A stretch of DNA of 64,000 nt, from NCBI GenBank assembly GCA_951812895.1, contig OX638333.1, positions 1,416,366-1,480,365 of the forward strand. The letters are read 5' to 3'. The translations under genes and the position numbers were made by a program. Of the stretch, positions 28,426 through 36,886 are shown piece by piece (the stretch's first letter is position 1; the number at the start of each line of letters is the position of its first letter). Under the pieces are notes generated by a model that had not been told where the DNA came from, did no database searches, and saw nothing but the letters and a program-made list of their open reading frames with translations. The DNA is from an uncultured Roseovarius sp. GTDB lineage: Bacteria > Pseudomonadota > Alphaproteobacteria > Rhodobacterales > Rhodobacteraceae.

Positions 28426-29811
28426 ATGCTGTATCGGGTTCTGACGATCCTTGGGCTGTCGCTCTGTGCTGGCAGAGTAAACGCACACGCATCTGAACAA
28501 GGGTTCGTGCTTCTTTTGCCCACGGATGTTTACATCATCTCCGGCGCATCGAGCGTTGCCCTGACAATAATATTGTTGGCCTTTCTCCCAAAGCGGACGA
28601 CACATTTCATCTTTAGCCCGGTTTTGCAGTGGCAAACGCTTCGATTTCCGTTCAGGCATCTGGCGAGCCTTTTGTCGACTGTTCTGCTTGGGACGCTTGT
28701 TTGGCAAGGCTTCACAGGGCCTCGTGACCCACTTGCCAATCCAATGCCATTGTTCGTGTGGACTGTGTGGTGGATTGTTTTGGTCTCACTACAAGGATTG
28801 ATCGGAAATCTCTGGAGCTGGACCAATCCGTGGACTGGGATTGGCTTTTTCCTGAAGCGGCTTACAGGTTCTCGCGCACCTTTGCGATACCCCCGTAGGA
28901 TCGGCTATCTTCCAGGCATTGTAATCATTCTTCTTTTCGCAGCATTTCTGTTGGCGGACCCGGCGCCCGCTGATCCTGCGCGGCTTGCCACATTTGTGGG
29001 GATCTATTGGTATGTTGCTCTCATTGGGCTGGTTTTGTTTGGCCCGGTTTGGATTGTTCGAGGAGAAGCCATTACCATCTTGATGCGTGCGTATGCCAAA
29101 ATGGGCGCGGTTGGTCGATCTCGTGGCAAAATGTCCCTCGGCTTGCCAGGCTGGCAGATTGCGAAATCTCCGCTGCCGCCTCTGGGGCTTGCGATTTTCA
29201 TTTTGATTTTACTTGGTAGCGGAAGTTTTGATGGTCTGAACGAGACTTTCTGGTGGCTTGACGTCATCGGGATAAACCCGTTGGAGTTTCCAGGGCGCAC
29301 CGCAGTGACCATCCAAACTTTGGCAGGCCTGGTTCTGGCAAATACTGCGCTGATTGCGGGGTTCACGGCCTGCCTGTGGATGGGTGAGCGTATTGCAGGT
29401 TCTCAACGCTCGTTGCGGCATGCTTTTTGCCTGTTCGCGCCGTCTATTCTACCTATCGCTCTTGGCTACCATATTGCGCACTACCTAACGACGCTGCTGG
29501 TGGATGGACAGTATGTGCTGAGGTTTTTTAACGATCCATTTTTTCGCGACGCCAACCTGTTAGGGCTAAGCGAGGTCTATGTAACGACGGGTTTTTTCAA
29601 CACCCCGGGCACTGTTAAGGTAATTTGGCTGACGCAGGCGGGCGCTGTTGTTGCAGGGCATGTCATAGCAATTTTGCTGGCTCATTCTACAGCGCTGAAA
29701 GATCAGGCACGCACAAACCGGGCACTGCTTGGCCAAGCGCCTTTGGCGATCTTTATGGTTGCATACACCTTCTTCGGTCTGTGGTTGCTTGCATCTCCCA
29801 GGGGCTTTTGA
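28426..29811 (+). CDS. Polytopic membrane protein of unknown function
   Basis: A 461-residue protein with a signal-like first helix followed by HASEQGFVLLLPTDVYI, then about ten further hydrophobic helices. The ATG at 28426 has AGGAGG 4 bp upstream; one six codons earlier does not. I recall homologues being named fenitrothion hydrolase in databases, but cannot check this, and no hydrolase motif is visible. It follows soeC by 106 bp in the same direction and precedes the ABC binding-protein gene, so it may belong to either unit. Confidence 0.65.
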   Translation: MLYRVLTILGLSLCAGRVNAHASEQGFVLLLPTDVYIISGASSVALTIILLAFLPKRTTHFIFSPVLQWQTLRFPFRHLASLLSTVLLGTLVWQGFTGPRDPLANPMPLFVWTVWWIVLVSLQGLIGNLWSWTNPWTGIGFFLKRLTGSRAPLRYPRRIGYLPGIVIILLFAAFLLADPAPADPARLATFVGIYWYVALIGLVLFGPVWIVRGEAITILMRAYAKMGAVGRSRGKMSLGLPGWQIAKSPLPPLGLAIFILILLGSGSFDGLNETFWWLDVIGINPLEFPGRTAVTIQTLAGLVLANTALIAGFTACLWMGERIAGSQRSLRHAFCLFAPSILPIALGYHIAHYLTTLLVDGQYVLRFFNDPFFRDANLLGLSEVYVTTGFFNTPGTVKVIWLTQAGAVVAGHVIAILLAHSTALKDQARTNRALLGQAPLAIFMVAYTFFGLWLLASPRGF

Positions 29812-29846
29812 CCGCGTCAAATCACTGGACAAAAAGCAGAAATTTT

Positions 29847-29868
29847 CGCAAGCTGATAGCTTGTTGCG
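29847..29868. promoter_or_regulatory. Palindrome before the ABC binding-protein gene
   Basis: CAAGCT-GAT-AGCTTG forms a perfect 6-bp inverted repeat, framed by outer CGCAA and TTGCG. It lies 29 bp before the ribosome site of the next gene. It may be an operator, for instance for the nearby Lrp-type protein, or a short attenuator hairpin. Confidence 0.35.
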
Positions 29869-29909
29869 GCAACCATCGCTGCGAACTCGTCCAATCGGGG
29901 AGAAAACAA

Positions 29910-31196
29910 ATGACCAAACAAATCAAAGACACATCTCGCAGGGGCGCTCTTAAAACCCTCGCCGGAGGTGTGGCCGGTGCTGCTACAATGCCTTTGTGGG
30001 CGCGCTATGCACAGGCACAGACATCCGAGCCAATCAAAATCGGTTTTCAGGTTCATCGCACTGGCATCGGTGCTGCATATGGGCGCTGGTATGGGCGCAC
30101 GACAGAAGCCGCGGCAAAATTGATTAACGACAATGGTGGCATCAACGGCCGGATGGTTGAGATTGTAGCCGAGGACGATGGAACGGATCCCAAGCGCGGT
30201 GCAGAAGTTGTTGAGAAATTCGCCAATCAGCATGGATGCGACGTTGGATTTGGCACACTCTTTTCCCACGTTGTGATTGGATCGGCCCCTCGGGCGGGTG
30301 AATTGAAACTGCCCTACTTCGTAGTCTCAGAAGGGCATCATGTTGCCAGCGGAATGTTGAACCGCTACACGCTCCAGCCCGGCATTACAGATGTGAAAAG
30401 CCAGGTTCAGGCAATGGCACCTTATGTTGCCTCGAATCTTGGCAAGAAGGTCACGATGATCTTCCCGGACTTTGCGTTTGGCCACGACCATCGCGACTTC
30501 TTTACCGCCGCGATTGAGGCGCAGGGCGGCGAGGTGTTGGAACATATTGCGATCCCACCTACCGAGACGTCGTTCACCAAGTACTTCCCAAAAATCCCGC
30601 GCGAAACAGAAGTGCTCTACCACGTGATGGTGGGCCCGGCTGTTCTGACATTCGTAAAGGAATTGGGAGAATTCTTTGGCCCGAGCCGACCAGAAATGTT
30701 TGGCTTTATTGACAGCTTAGAAGCTGTCGATATCGCAAGCCCTGGTCTTGAATATCTTGAGGGAACATATTTTTGGGAGGGCAACCCACGCCATGCCCAG
30801 GCGGATCAATCAGACCACGACAAAGCATTTCGTGCCGCTGTTGGCGTGAATGATCGCGGCGCATCAATCAGCGATCCCGCAGATGTGTCGACATACGCGC
30901 ATATGTTTGGGTGCTGGGAAACCTTGCATGTGATCAAAGCAGGTATGGAAGCATCCGGATATCAAGGCCCAGGGGACCGTGCGGCCCTGATTGAAGCGGT
31001 TGAAGGTATGACAGATATGCCCGAAAGCCTGGCGCACCCGCAGGGGGCCAAGGTGTTCAATGGCAAGACCCATCAGGTATTTGGCCATCAGTATATCTCT
31101 AAGGTTGAAGGTGGGACGCTTAAGCGGGTTCACACTACATCGATCGAGGATACGCTCTATCCGGATGAAACGGATTACACGACTCAATCGTTCTGA
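29910..31196 (+). CDS. ABC transporter substrate-binding protein, Tat-exported (branched-chain amino acid/amide type)
   Basis: A 428-residue periplasmic type-1 binding protein. The N-terminus carries a twin-arginine leader (TSRRGALKTLAGG, about residues 8-20), with cleavage likely after AQA near residue 35. The start of the mature part (IKIGFQVHRTGIGAAYGR) is typical of the urea, amide and branched-chain amino acid family. The ATG at 29910 follows GGGGAG. It serves most plausibly the LivHMGF-type transporter at 32653-35925. A strong hairpin follows the gene, perhaps to raise its dose over the permeases. Confidence 0.87.
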   Translation: MTKQIKDTSRRGALKTLAGGVAGAATMPLWARYAQAQTSEPIKIGFQVHRTGIGAAYGRWYGRTTEAAAKLINDNGGINGRMVEIVAEDDGTDPKRGAEVVEKFANQHGCDVGFGTLFSHVVIGSAPRAGELKLPYFVVSEGHHVASGMLNRYTLQPGITDVKSQVQAMAPYVASNLGKKVTMIFPDFAFGHDHRDFFTAAIEAQGGEVLEHIAIPPTETSFTKYFPKIPRETEVLYHVMVGPAVLTFVKELGEFFGPSRPEMFGFIDSLEAVDIASPGLEYLEGTYFWEGNPRHAQADQSDHDKAFRAAVGVNDRGASISDPADVSTYAHMFGCWETLHVIKAGMEASGYQGPGDRAALIEAVEGMTDMPESLAHPQGAKVFNGKTHQVFGHQYISKVEGGTLKRVHTTSIEDTLYPDETDYTTQSF

Positions 31197-31224
31197 TCCA
31201 GACATCGAAATAACTGAGAATATC

Positions 31225-31260
31225 TGCCCCCGGCAACAGCATCACCTGCTGCCGGGGGCA
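31225..31260 (+). terminator. GC-rich hairpin after the binding-protein gene
   Basis: TGCCCCCGGC pairs with GCCGGGGGCA, with a small bulge and a GCA/TGC extension around the loop. It begins 28 bp after the stop. Downstream is only moderately T-rich, so it may act as a partial terminator or an mRNA-stabilising hairpin. Confidence 0.65.
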
Positions 31261-31329
31261 TTCATTTCAGTCACACATTTTGTGCACGAATTGGCATAAC
31301 ATCCGGGAAAATACCGGAAGGGAACGCAC

Positions 31330-32052
31330 ATGAAACTCACTGATTTCAAGGCTCTGACATTTGACGTTTATGGCACGCTAATCGACTGGGAAACCGGAAT
31401 GGTGAACGGGCTGAAACCATTGACCGACAAGGTGGAGGGCCTGACCCGCAACAAGATCTTGGAAGCGCATGCGTTTCACGAATCCACCACGCAGCGCTTT
31501 ACGCCTGCCAAAACTTACTCAGATATCCTGGCCGTGGTTTACAAACGCTTGGCTGAGGAATGGGATGTTGCAGCGACCTGGGACGAGTGTCTGACTTATG
31601 GCGCATCTGTCAAAGACTGGCCTGCCTTTGCAGACAGCGCAGGCGCACTCGCCTATCTCAAAAAGCATTACAAGTTGGTAGTTTTGTCGAATGTGGACAA
31701 TGCGAGTTTCGCCCATTCCAATGCCAAGCTGGGTGTTGATTTTGATGCGGCCTACACCGCTGGCGATGTTGGGTCCTACAAACCCGCAGATCGTAACTTC
31801 GACTACATGTTGGAAAACCTTGCGCGAATGGGGATTGGTAAATCCGATATCCTTCACACAGCGGAAAGCATGTTTCACGATCATGGACCAGCAAACAAAC
31901 ACGGCCTATCCAATTGTTGGATATACCGGAGGTACGAACAGGATGGTTTTGGAGCGACCATGCATCCCGGCGTAATGCCACGTTATGACATGATGTTTCA
32001 TTCCATGGCCGATCTGGTCAAAGCTCATCAGGAAGAGCTGCGAGCGGGATAA
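31330..32052 (+). CDS. HAD-type (S)-2-haloacid dehalogenase-like hydrolase
   Basis: A 240-residue HAD of the haloacid dehalogenase type II group. The nucleophile is in LTFDVYGTLIDWETG (Asp14), motif II is VVLSNVDN, and the Lys/Asp segment is GSYKPADRNFDYML. The last motif, ILHTAESMFHDHGPANKHG, differs from phosphatases and is typical of dehalogenase-like members. Haloacids are not implied by the context: it lies among uptake genes of the predicted heterocycle cluster and may act on a pathway intermediate. Confidence 0.8.
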   Translation: MKLTDFKALTFDVYGTLIDWETGMVNGLKPLTDKVEGLTRNKILEAHAFHESTTQRFTPAKTYSDILAVVYKRLAEEWDVAATWDECLTYGASVKDWPAFADSAGALAYLKKHYKLVVLSNVDNASFAHSNAKLGVDFDAAYTAGDVGSYKPADRNFDYMLENLARMGIGKSDILHTAESMFHDHGPANKHGLSNCWIYRRYEQDGFGATMHPGVMPRYDMMFHSMADLVKAHQEELRAG

Positions 32053-32119
32053 TTTCGGCTTCGCATTTGTCTTAGGGCGTGCATAGACTGGCTTTGGAAA
32101 TCCTTATGAAAGCACGCGC

Positions 32120-32602
32120 ATGGCTCGGCTTGACCAACTGGACATCAAAATCCTCTCGGCTTTGCAAAAAAACGGGAGGATCACCAATTCGGCGCTTGCC
32201 GAGTTGATAAACCTGTCGCCAAGCCCGTGTCTGCAGCGAACCAAACGTTTAGAAGCCGAGGGATTTATCACCGGTTATGGCGCAGAAATTGATCTAAGCC
32301 GTATCGGTGATACGCTGCTTGTCTTTACAGAGGTAACGCTGAAAGACCACCGGGTCGAGAAGTTTGAGCAGTTTGAAAAAGTAATCTCCACGTTTCCGGA
32401 AGTGATCGAATGTCACCTCATCAGCGGGGGGTATGACTATCTGTTGAAATTCCTTTGCCGCAGTGTTGCCGATTACCAAACGACGATAGAGCGTATATTG
32501 GAAAGCAGCGCAGGTATCGCCAAGTACTTCAGCTATGTCGTTATAAAATCGCCGATTACTCCACGTCGGCGAGACGTCGGCGATTTCTTCTCGGGCAAAT
32601 GA
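32120..32602 (+). CDS. Lrp/AsnC family transcriptional regulator
   Basis: A 160-residue regulator. The N-terminal HTH is LDQLDIKILSALQKNGRITNSALAEL... with CLQRTKRLEAEGFI as the recognition part. A C-terminal RAM/AsnC ligand domain follows (ECHLISGGYDYLLKF). Such proteins sense amino acids or related small molecules as octamers. Lying between the binding-protein/HAD genes and the permease operon, it is the likely local regulator of the cluster. Confidence 0.88.
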   Translation: MARLDQLDIKILSALQKNGRITNSALAELINLSPSPCLQRTKRLEAEGFITGYGAEIDLSRIGDTLLVFTEVTLKDHRVEKFEQFEKVISTFPEVIECHLISGGYDYLLKFLCRSVADYQTTIERILESSAGIAKYFSYVVIKSPITPRRRDVGDFFSGK

Positions 32603-32652
32603 CTGCATTTCTCTTGCCCTCATGCTGGTGTCGGGGCAATCCTTGAATCAAC

Positions 32653-33579
32653 ATGGAATTGGGCCCTTATATTCTGCTGGCTTCTCTTGAAGGTTCGGTT
32701 ACTGCGGCGGTGTTGGCACTGACCGCGGTGGGGTTGTCGCTCGTTTTTGGTGTGATGCGGGTTGTGAACATTGCACACGGCGAGTTTTTCATGCTTGGCG
32801 CGGTCATCGCCTGGTTTGTGGCGCATTCTCTGGGGGGGAACGCAGCCCTGGGATTTGCCGCAGCTTTGATCATTGCACCACTTTTGGTAGGCGCACTTGC
32901 GATTGGCGCGGATATGACAATTCTCAAACGCCTAAAATATGATCCCGAACGTACCATCGTGGCCACCATTGGTTTGCTTTACATTATTCAACAAGTGACG
33001 CTGATGACCTATGGCCCCGAGGCGCGACCGGTAGAAGCACCATTTAATACCCGCCTTGCAATTCCTTGGTTCGAGTGGGGGGATGACGGATTTTCTCTTT
33101 ACTGGCCGTGGGGGCTTAGCACCACCAGCTACAAACTGGCGGTGATCGGTGCGGCGATAACCGTTTTGATGGGTGTCTGGGTATTGATGACTCGCACGCG
33201 GATTGGATTGGTAATGCGGGCCACTCAGGCAGATCGCGACATGGCTTTGGCCTTTGGTATCCCGGTCGAGCGCGTCTATGCGATGGTATTTGGTCTTGGT
33301 GCAGCACTTGCAGCCTTCTCTGCGGTATTGATTGTTCCGATCCAGCAAGCGCATTACCTGATGGGTGCCGATCCATTGCTGCTAAGCTTTATCGTGGTGA
33401 TCATCGGCGGATTGGGAAGCCTGCCGGGCACGGTGTTAGCTGCTGTTCTAATAGGATTGAGTGATGGCATTATCTCGGTCTTCTTCTCGCCCACGCTTGC
33501 TAAAATTCTGGCTACGCTTCTGGTAGGTCTGGTTCTGGTGTTCAGACCACACGGCTTGTTCGGGGTGCGAAACGGATGA
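32653..33579 (+). CDS. ABC transporter permease, LivH type
   Basis: A 308-residue permease with about eight helices. The start LTAVGLSLVFGVMRVVNIAHGEFFMLGA and the cytoplasmic loop GLVMRATQADRDMALAFGIPVERV identify LivH-type subunits. Its stop overlaps the LivM-type gene by 4 bp. With the binding protein at 29910 it should import an amino-acid-like or amide/heterocycle solute. Confidence 0.92.
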   Translation: MELGPYILLASLEGSVTAAVLALTAVGLSLVFGVMRVVNIAHGEFFMLGAVIAWFVAHSLGGNAALGFAAALIIAPLLVGALAIGADMTILKRLKYDPERTIVATIGLLYIIQQVTLMTYGPEARPVEAPFNTRLAIPWFEWGDDGFSLYWPWGLSTTSYKLAVIGAAITVLMGVWVLMTRTRIGLVMRATQADRDMALAFGIPVERVYAMVFGLGAALAAFSAVLIVPIQQAHYLMGADPLLLSFIVVIIGGLGSLPGTVLAAVLIGLSDGIISVFFSPTLAKILATLLVGLVLVFRPHGLFGVRNG

Positions 33580-34520
33580 GTGATCAGGCAAAGATCATTG
33601 CGCTGCATGGCGGCCTGATCCTGCTGTTGTTTGCGCTCCAATTTGTGCTGCCCGCATATCATCACGGCAATCTGGCCCGGATTATGGTTCTGGCATCTTA
33701 TGCCATCGGCTACAACATTCTGTTCGGCTATACCGGGTTATTGAGCCTGGGGCATGCGCTGTTCTTCGCAGCTGGCATGTACGGTATGGCGCTTAGTATA
33801 CATCACTTGGAGTGGGCCCCGGCACCCGCGCTGCTGGCCGGTCTTGTCGCTGGTATTCTTGTATCCGGAACACTTGCATTGCTCGCGTTACGCACAACGG
33901 GCGTTGCTTTTATGATCGTAACGCTGATGTTTGCCCAAGCCGGATACCTGACCGTTCTCTATTTCGGAGAGTATACCCGAGGCGACGAAGGCTTTGTTAT
34001 TCAACAGGCCCAAAGAATGCTCTGGGGCGTCGACCTGAGCGATCCGGTCAATCGCTACTTTGCGGCCTGGGGCTTGCTGACCGTTTGTTTCCTTGCGGCG
34101 CTTTGGCTGGTCCGGCATCCCTTCGGACGCACGTTGATCGCCATCAGAGAGAACGAAGAACGGGTGCGCATGCTCGGCTACAACACATTTGCACACAAGC
34201 TGACCGCGATGATGATTTCCGGTACAATTGCGGCTGCAGCAGGCGCCTTCTACGGATTGTTGTTTGGCTATGCAGGGGCAAGTTTTGCAACGGTTCAATA
34301 CTCCATTTTCCCGCTACTCTGGGTTTTGCTTGGTGGTGCCGGAACCGTATTGGGGCCATTCATCGGTACGCTCTTCATGTTTTACCTCATCGATCTGTCA
34401 AGCGGCATCACCACCGCATATATGCTGATCGCGGGCGTTGCACTTGTCGCCTTGACCCTCTTCGCGCCACAGGGGCTTGTCGGTGAATTGCGGCGCAGAT
34501 TCTGGGGATGGCTGCCATGA
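33576..34520 (+). CDS. ABC transporter permease, LivM type
   Basis: A 314-residue membrane subunit. It carries the family segment LLSLGHALFFAAGMYG and the coupling loop IAIRENEERVRMLGYNTFAHKL. It pairs with the LivH-type subunit. It overlaps both its neighbours by 4 bp. Confidence 0.92.
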   Translation: MSDQAKIIALHGGLILLLFALQFVLPAYHHGNLARIMVLASYAIGYNILFGYTGLLSLGHALFFAAGMYGMALSIHHLEWAPAPALLAGLVAGILVSGTLALLALRTTGVAFMIVTLMFAQAGYLTVLYFGEYTRGDEGFVIQQAQRMLWGVDLSDPVNRYFAAWGLLTVCFLAALWLVRHPFGRTLIAIRENEERVRMLGYNTFAHKLTAMMISGTIAAAAGAFYGLLFGYAGASFATVQYSIFPLLWVLLGGAGTVLGPFIGTLFMFYLIDLSSGITTAYMLIAGVALVALTLFAPQGLVGELRRRFWGWLP

Positions 34521-35230
34521 CAACTTGCCTTCTCAAAACCCGTGGTCTGACCAAACATTTCGGCGGATTGGTTGCGGTTGAGGGCGTGGATTTTGAGCTG
34601 CAGCAGGGTCAGGTTCGCGCTCTTATCGGGCCGAATGGCGCGGGTAAAACCACCTTGGTGGGAATGATCAGCGGTCGCATTTCTCCCACCTCGGGCATGG
34701 TCGAATTTGACGGGCAAAACGTGACGCGACTGCCTGCCCACAAACGCATCATGGCTGGCATGGCGTATACATTTCAGATCACCTCTGTATTCGTAAATCT
34801 GTCTGCCGGCGAAAACGTAGCGCTTGCCGCGCGACGCCGGTTGAATGGTACTGAAGCGGATAAGGCAGTGCGCAAATCGCTTGATCGTTTGGGATTGCTT
34901 GACCGGATCGATCAGGAAGCAGGAGAGCTCAGTTATGGCCATCAGCGCCTGCTGGAGATCGCGATGGGCCTTGTACAGAATCCGCGGCTGTTGATTCTTG
35001 ATGAACCAACGCAGGGCCTTTCAGATGGGGAAATAGCAGACTTCAAATTGCTGGTTCGAGAGCTGGCTGGTGAAACCACCGTTCTGCTTATTGAGCACAA
35101 TATGAGCGTGGTGATGGAAACTGCAGACGAAGTAACTGTTTTAAATTTTGGTGAGGTTCTGGCAGAAGGCACCCCTCTTGCAATACGCGAAGACCAGACC
35201 GTTCAGTCGGCCTATTTGGGAACAAGCTGA
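34517..35230 (+). CDS. ABC transporter ATP-binding protein, LivG type
   Basis: A 237-residue ATPase. Walker A is GPNGAGKTT, the signature is LSYGHQRLLEIAMGL (a variant of LSGGQ usual in this family), and Walker B is LLILDEPTQGLSD. The ATG at 34517 gives the ATGA overlap seen across this operon; an in-frame ATG at 34508 is an alternative. It energises import through the LivH/LivM pair. Confidence 0.92.
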   Translation: MTTCLLKTRGLTKHFGGLVAVEGVDFELQQGQVRALIGPNGAGKTTLVGMISGRISPTSGMVEFDGQNVTRLPAHKRIMAGMAYTFQITSVFVNLSAGENVALAARRRLNGTEADKAVRKSLDRLGLLDRIDQEAGELSYGHQRLLEIAMGLVQNPRLLILDEPTQGLSDGEIADFKLLVRELAGETTVLLIEHNMSVVMETADEVTVLNFGEVLAEGTPLAIREDQTVQSAYLGTS

Positions 35231-35925
35231 TGCTGGAGTTGCGCGGAGTAAATGCAGGGTACGGTCGGGCACAGATTCTGAGAGATCTTTCGCTCACGGT
35301 CAGGCGTGGGGAGATACTGTGTTTGCTTGGGCGCAATGGAGCCGGAAAAACGACCACCATGCAGGCCATCATGGGTCTTTTGCCGCTGATGTCAGGGTCG
35401 GTGCATCTGGATGACCAGGAGGTCAGCGCGCTTTCATCCCATGAAATTCCGCGGGCGGGAATAGGTTACATTCCACAGGGACGCAGATTATTTGCCGGCT
35501 TGACTGTCGCACAGAACCTCGAGATCGGCCTGAGGGCACGCAACAGTGGACCCGAGGTGCTGGACGACGTCCTTTCGCTGTTCCCACGTTTGCGCGAACG
35601 GTATCGCCAGCGGGCGCAGACGCTATCGGGAGGTGAACAGCAAATGCTGGCAACAGCACGGGCGCTATGTTTGCAACCTAAGGCCCTTTTGCTTGATGAA
35701 CCAACCGAGGGATTGCAGCCCTCGATGATTGAAGCGATCCGGCAGGTCATCGTGAAAATGCGTGAAACCGGGGTAGCAATTTTGCTGGTCGAACAGCGCG
35801 TTGACGCAGTCCTTTCGGTTGCGGATCATGTTGCATTTATTGAAAACGGCCGAAAAGGCGCCGTTTTCCCCGCCGCTGAGCTGCAAGCGGACCACAGCAT
35901 TGTTGAGCGATACGTGGGTGTCTGA
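35230..35925 (+). CDS. ABC transporter ATP-binding protein, LivF type
   Basis: A 231-residue ATPase. Walker A is GRNGAGKTTTMQAIMG, the signature LSGGEQQMLATARAL, Walker B LLLDEPTEGLQPS. Its start shares a base with the previous stop (TGATG). It completes the four-gene transporter; 100 bp follow before the Mo-hydroxylase genes. Confidence 0.92.
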   Translation: MLELRGVNAGYGRAQILRDLSLTVRRGEILCLLGRNGAGKTTTMQAIMGLLPLMSGSVHLDDQEVSALSSHEIPRAGIGYIPQGRRLFAGLTVAQNLEIGLRARNSGPEVLDDVLSLFPRLRERYRQRAQTLSGGEQQMLATARALCLQPKALLLDEPTEGLQPSMIEAIRQVIVKMRETGVAILLVEQRVDAVLSVADHVAFIENGRKGAVFPAAELQADHSIVERYVGV

Positions 35926-36025
35926 CCAGTCAACTGGCGATCTGTTGTGTTGACAGCCGCGGGTGCCCTGCCGCACCATTCTGGCGAAAGCTTCAGATCC
36001 AGTTGATGATTTTCTCTAGGGAGGA

Positions 36026-36886
36026 ATGGTGACGGATTATCACCGGCCCGAAACGCTTGATACGGCACTAGGCATTCTTGCCGATACACGCGCGGCTATT
36101 GCAGCGGGTTGTACGGATTTGTATCCGGCAACACAGGCTCAAACCTTGCGAGGTCAGGTTCTCGACGTGACGCGAATTGCGTCTTTGCGTGGCATCGCCA
36201 ACACAGAGAAATGCATCCGTATTGGCGCGACCACCAAGTGGAGCGATATCATTGACGCAGACCTGCCGCCTGCATTCGATATGCTAAAGGAGGCTGCAAA
36301 AGAGGTCGGATCGGTCCAGATACAAAACTCGGGAACGGTTGCGGGAAATTTGTGCAATGCCTCGCCCGCTGCTGATGGTGTACCATGCCTGTTGGCTCTG
36401 GACGCGAATGTAGAGATTGCTTCTATCCGGGGCTACCGTGATGTGCCGTTGAATGAGTTCATCACCGGGCCGCGAAAAACTGTGTTAGAACCAGATGAAT
36501 TGGTTACTGCCATCGACATCCCAAACGAAGCAGCCGGTGGGATATCCCGGTTTCTCAAGCTGGGCGCACGGCGGCATCTGGTGATTTCCATCGCAATGGT
36601 TGCGGTCAGGTTGGTTGTTGAGGATCAGCGTATTGCTGACGCCGCAGTATCAGTGGGGTCCTGTAGTGCGGTGGCAAAGCGCCTGTCAGACCTAGAAGCA
36701 GAACTAACTGGTCGTGATGTTTCCAACGTCGCAACGGGTATAGATTTCAACGCCCTCATCTCTCCCAATCTGGCGCCGATTGCCGACATTCGTGCCGACG
36801 CCTTATATCGCAACACTTCGGCATGCGAATTGGTTAGACGTGCCATTGATGATCTGACTGTTACCGAAGCCGGTGCCGCTGCATGA
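36026..36886 (+). CDS. Mo-hydroxylase FAD-binding (medium) subunit
   Basis: A 286-residue subunit of the xanthine dehydrogenase/CO dehydrogenase family. The FAD-phosphate loop is AAGCTDLYPATQ, the second FAD segment is QIQNSGTVAGNLCNASPAADG, and the C-terminal CO_deh_flav_C part follows. It passes electrons from the iron-sulfur clusters to NAD+ or another acceptor. AGGGAGG lies one base before the ATG at 36026, so the GTG at 36029 may be the true start. It overlaps the fused Mo subunit gene by 4 bp. Confidence 0.9.
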   Translation: MVTDYHRPETLDTALGILADTRAAIAAGCTDLYPATQAQTLRGQVLDVTRIASLRGIANTEKCIRIGATTKWSDIIDADLPPAFDMLKEAAKEVGSVQIQNSGTVAGNLCNASPAADGVPCLLALDANVEIASIRGYRDVPLNEFITGPRKTVLEPDELVTAIDIPNEAAGGISRFLKLGARRHLVISIAMVAVRLVVEDQRIADAAVSVGSCSAVAKRLSDLEAELTGRDVSNVATGIDFNALISPNLAPIADIRADALYRNTSACELVRRAIDDLTVTEAGAAA

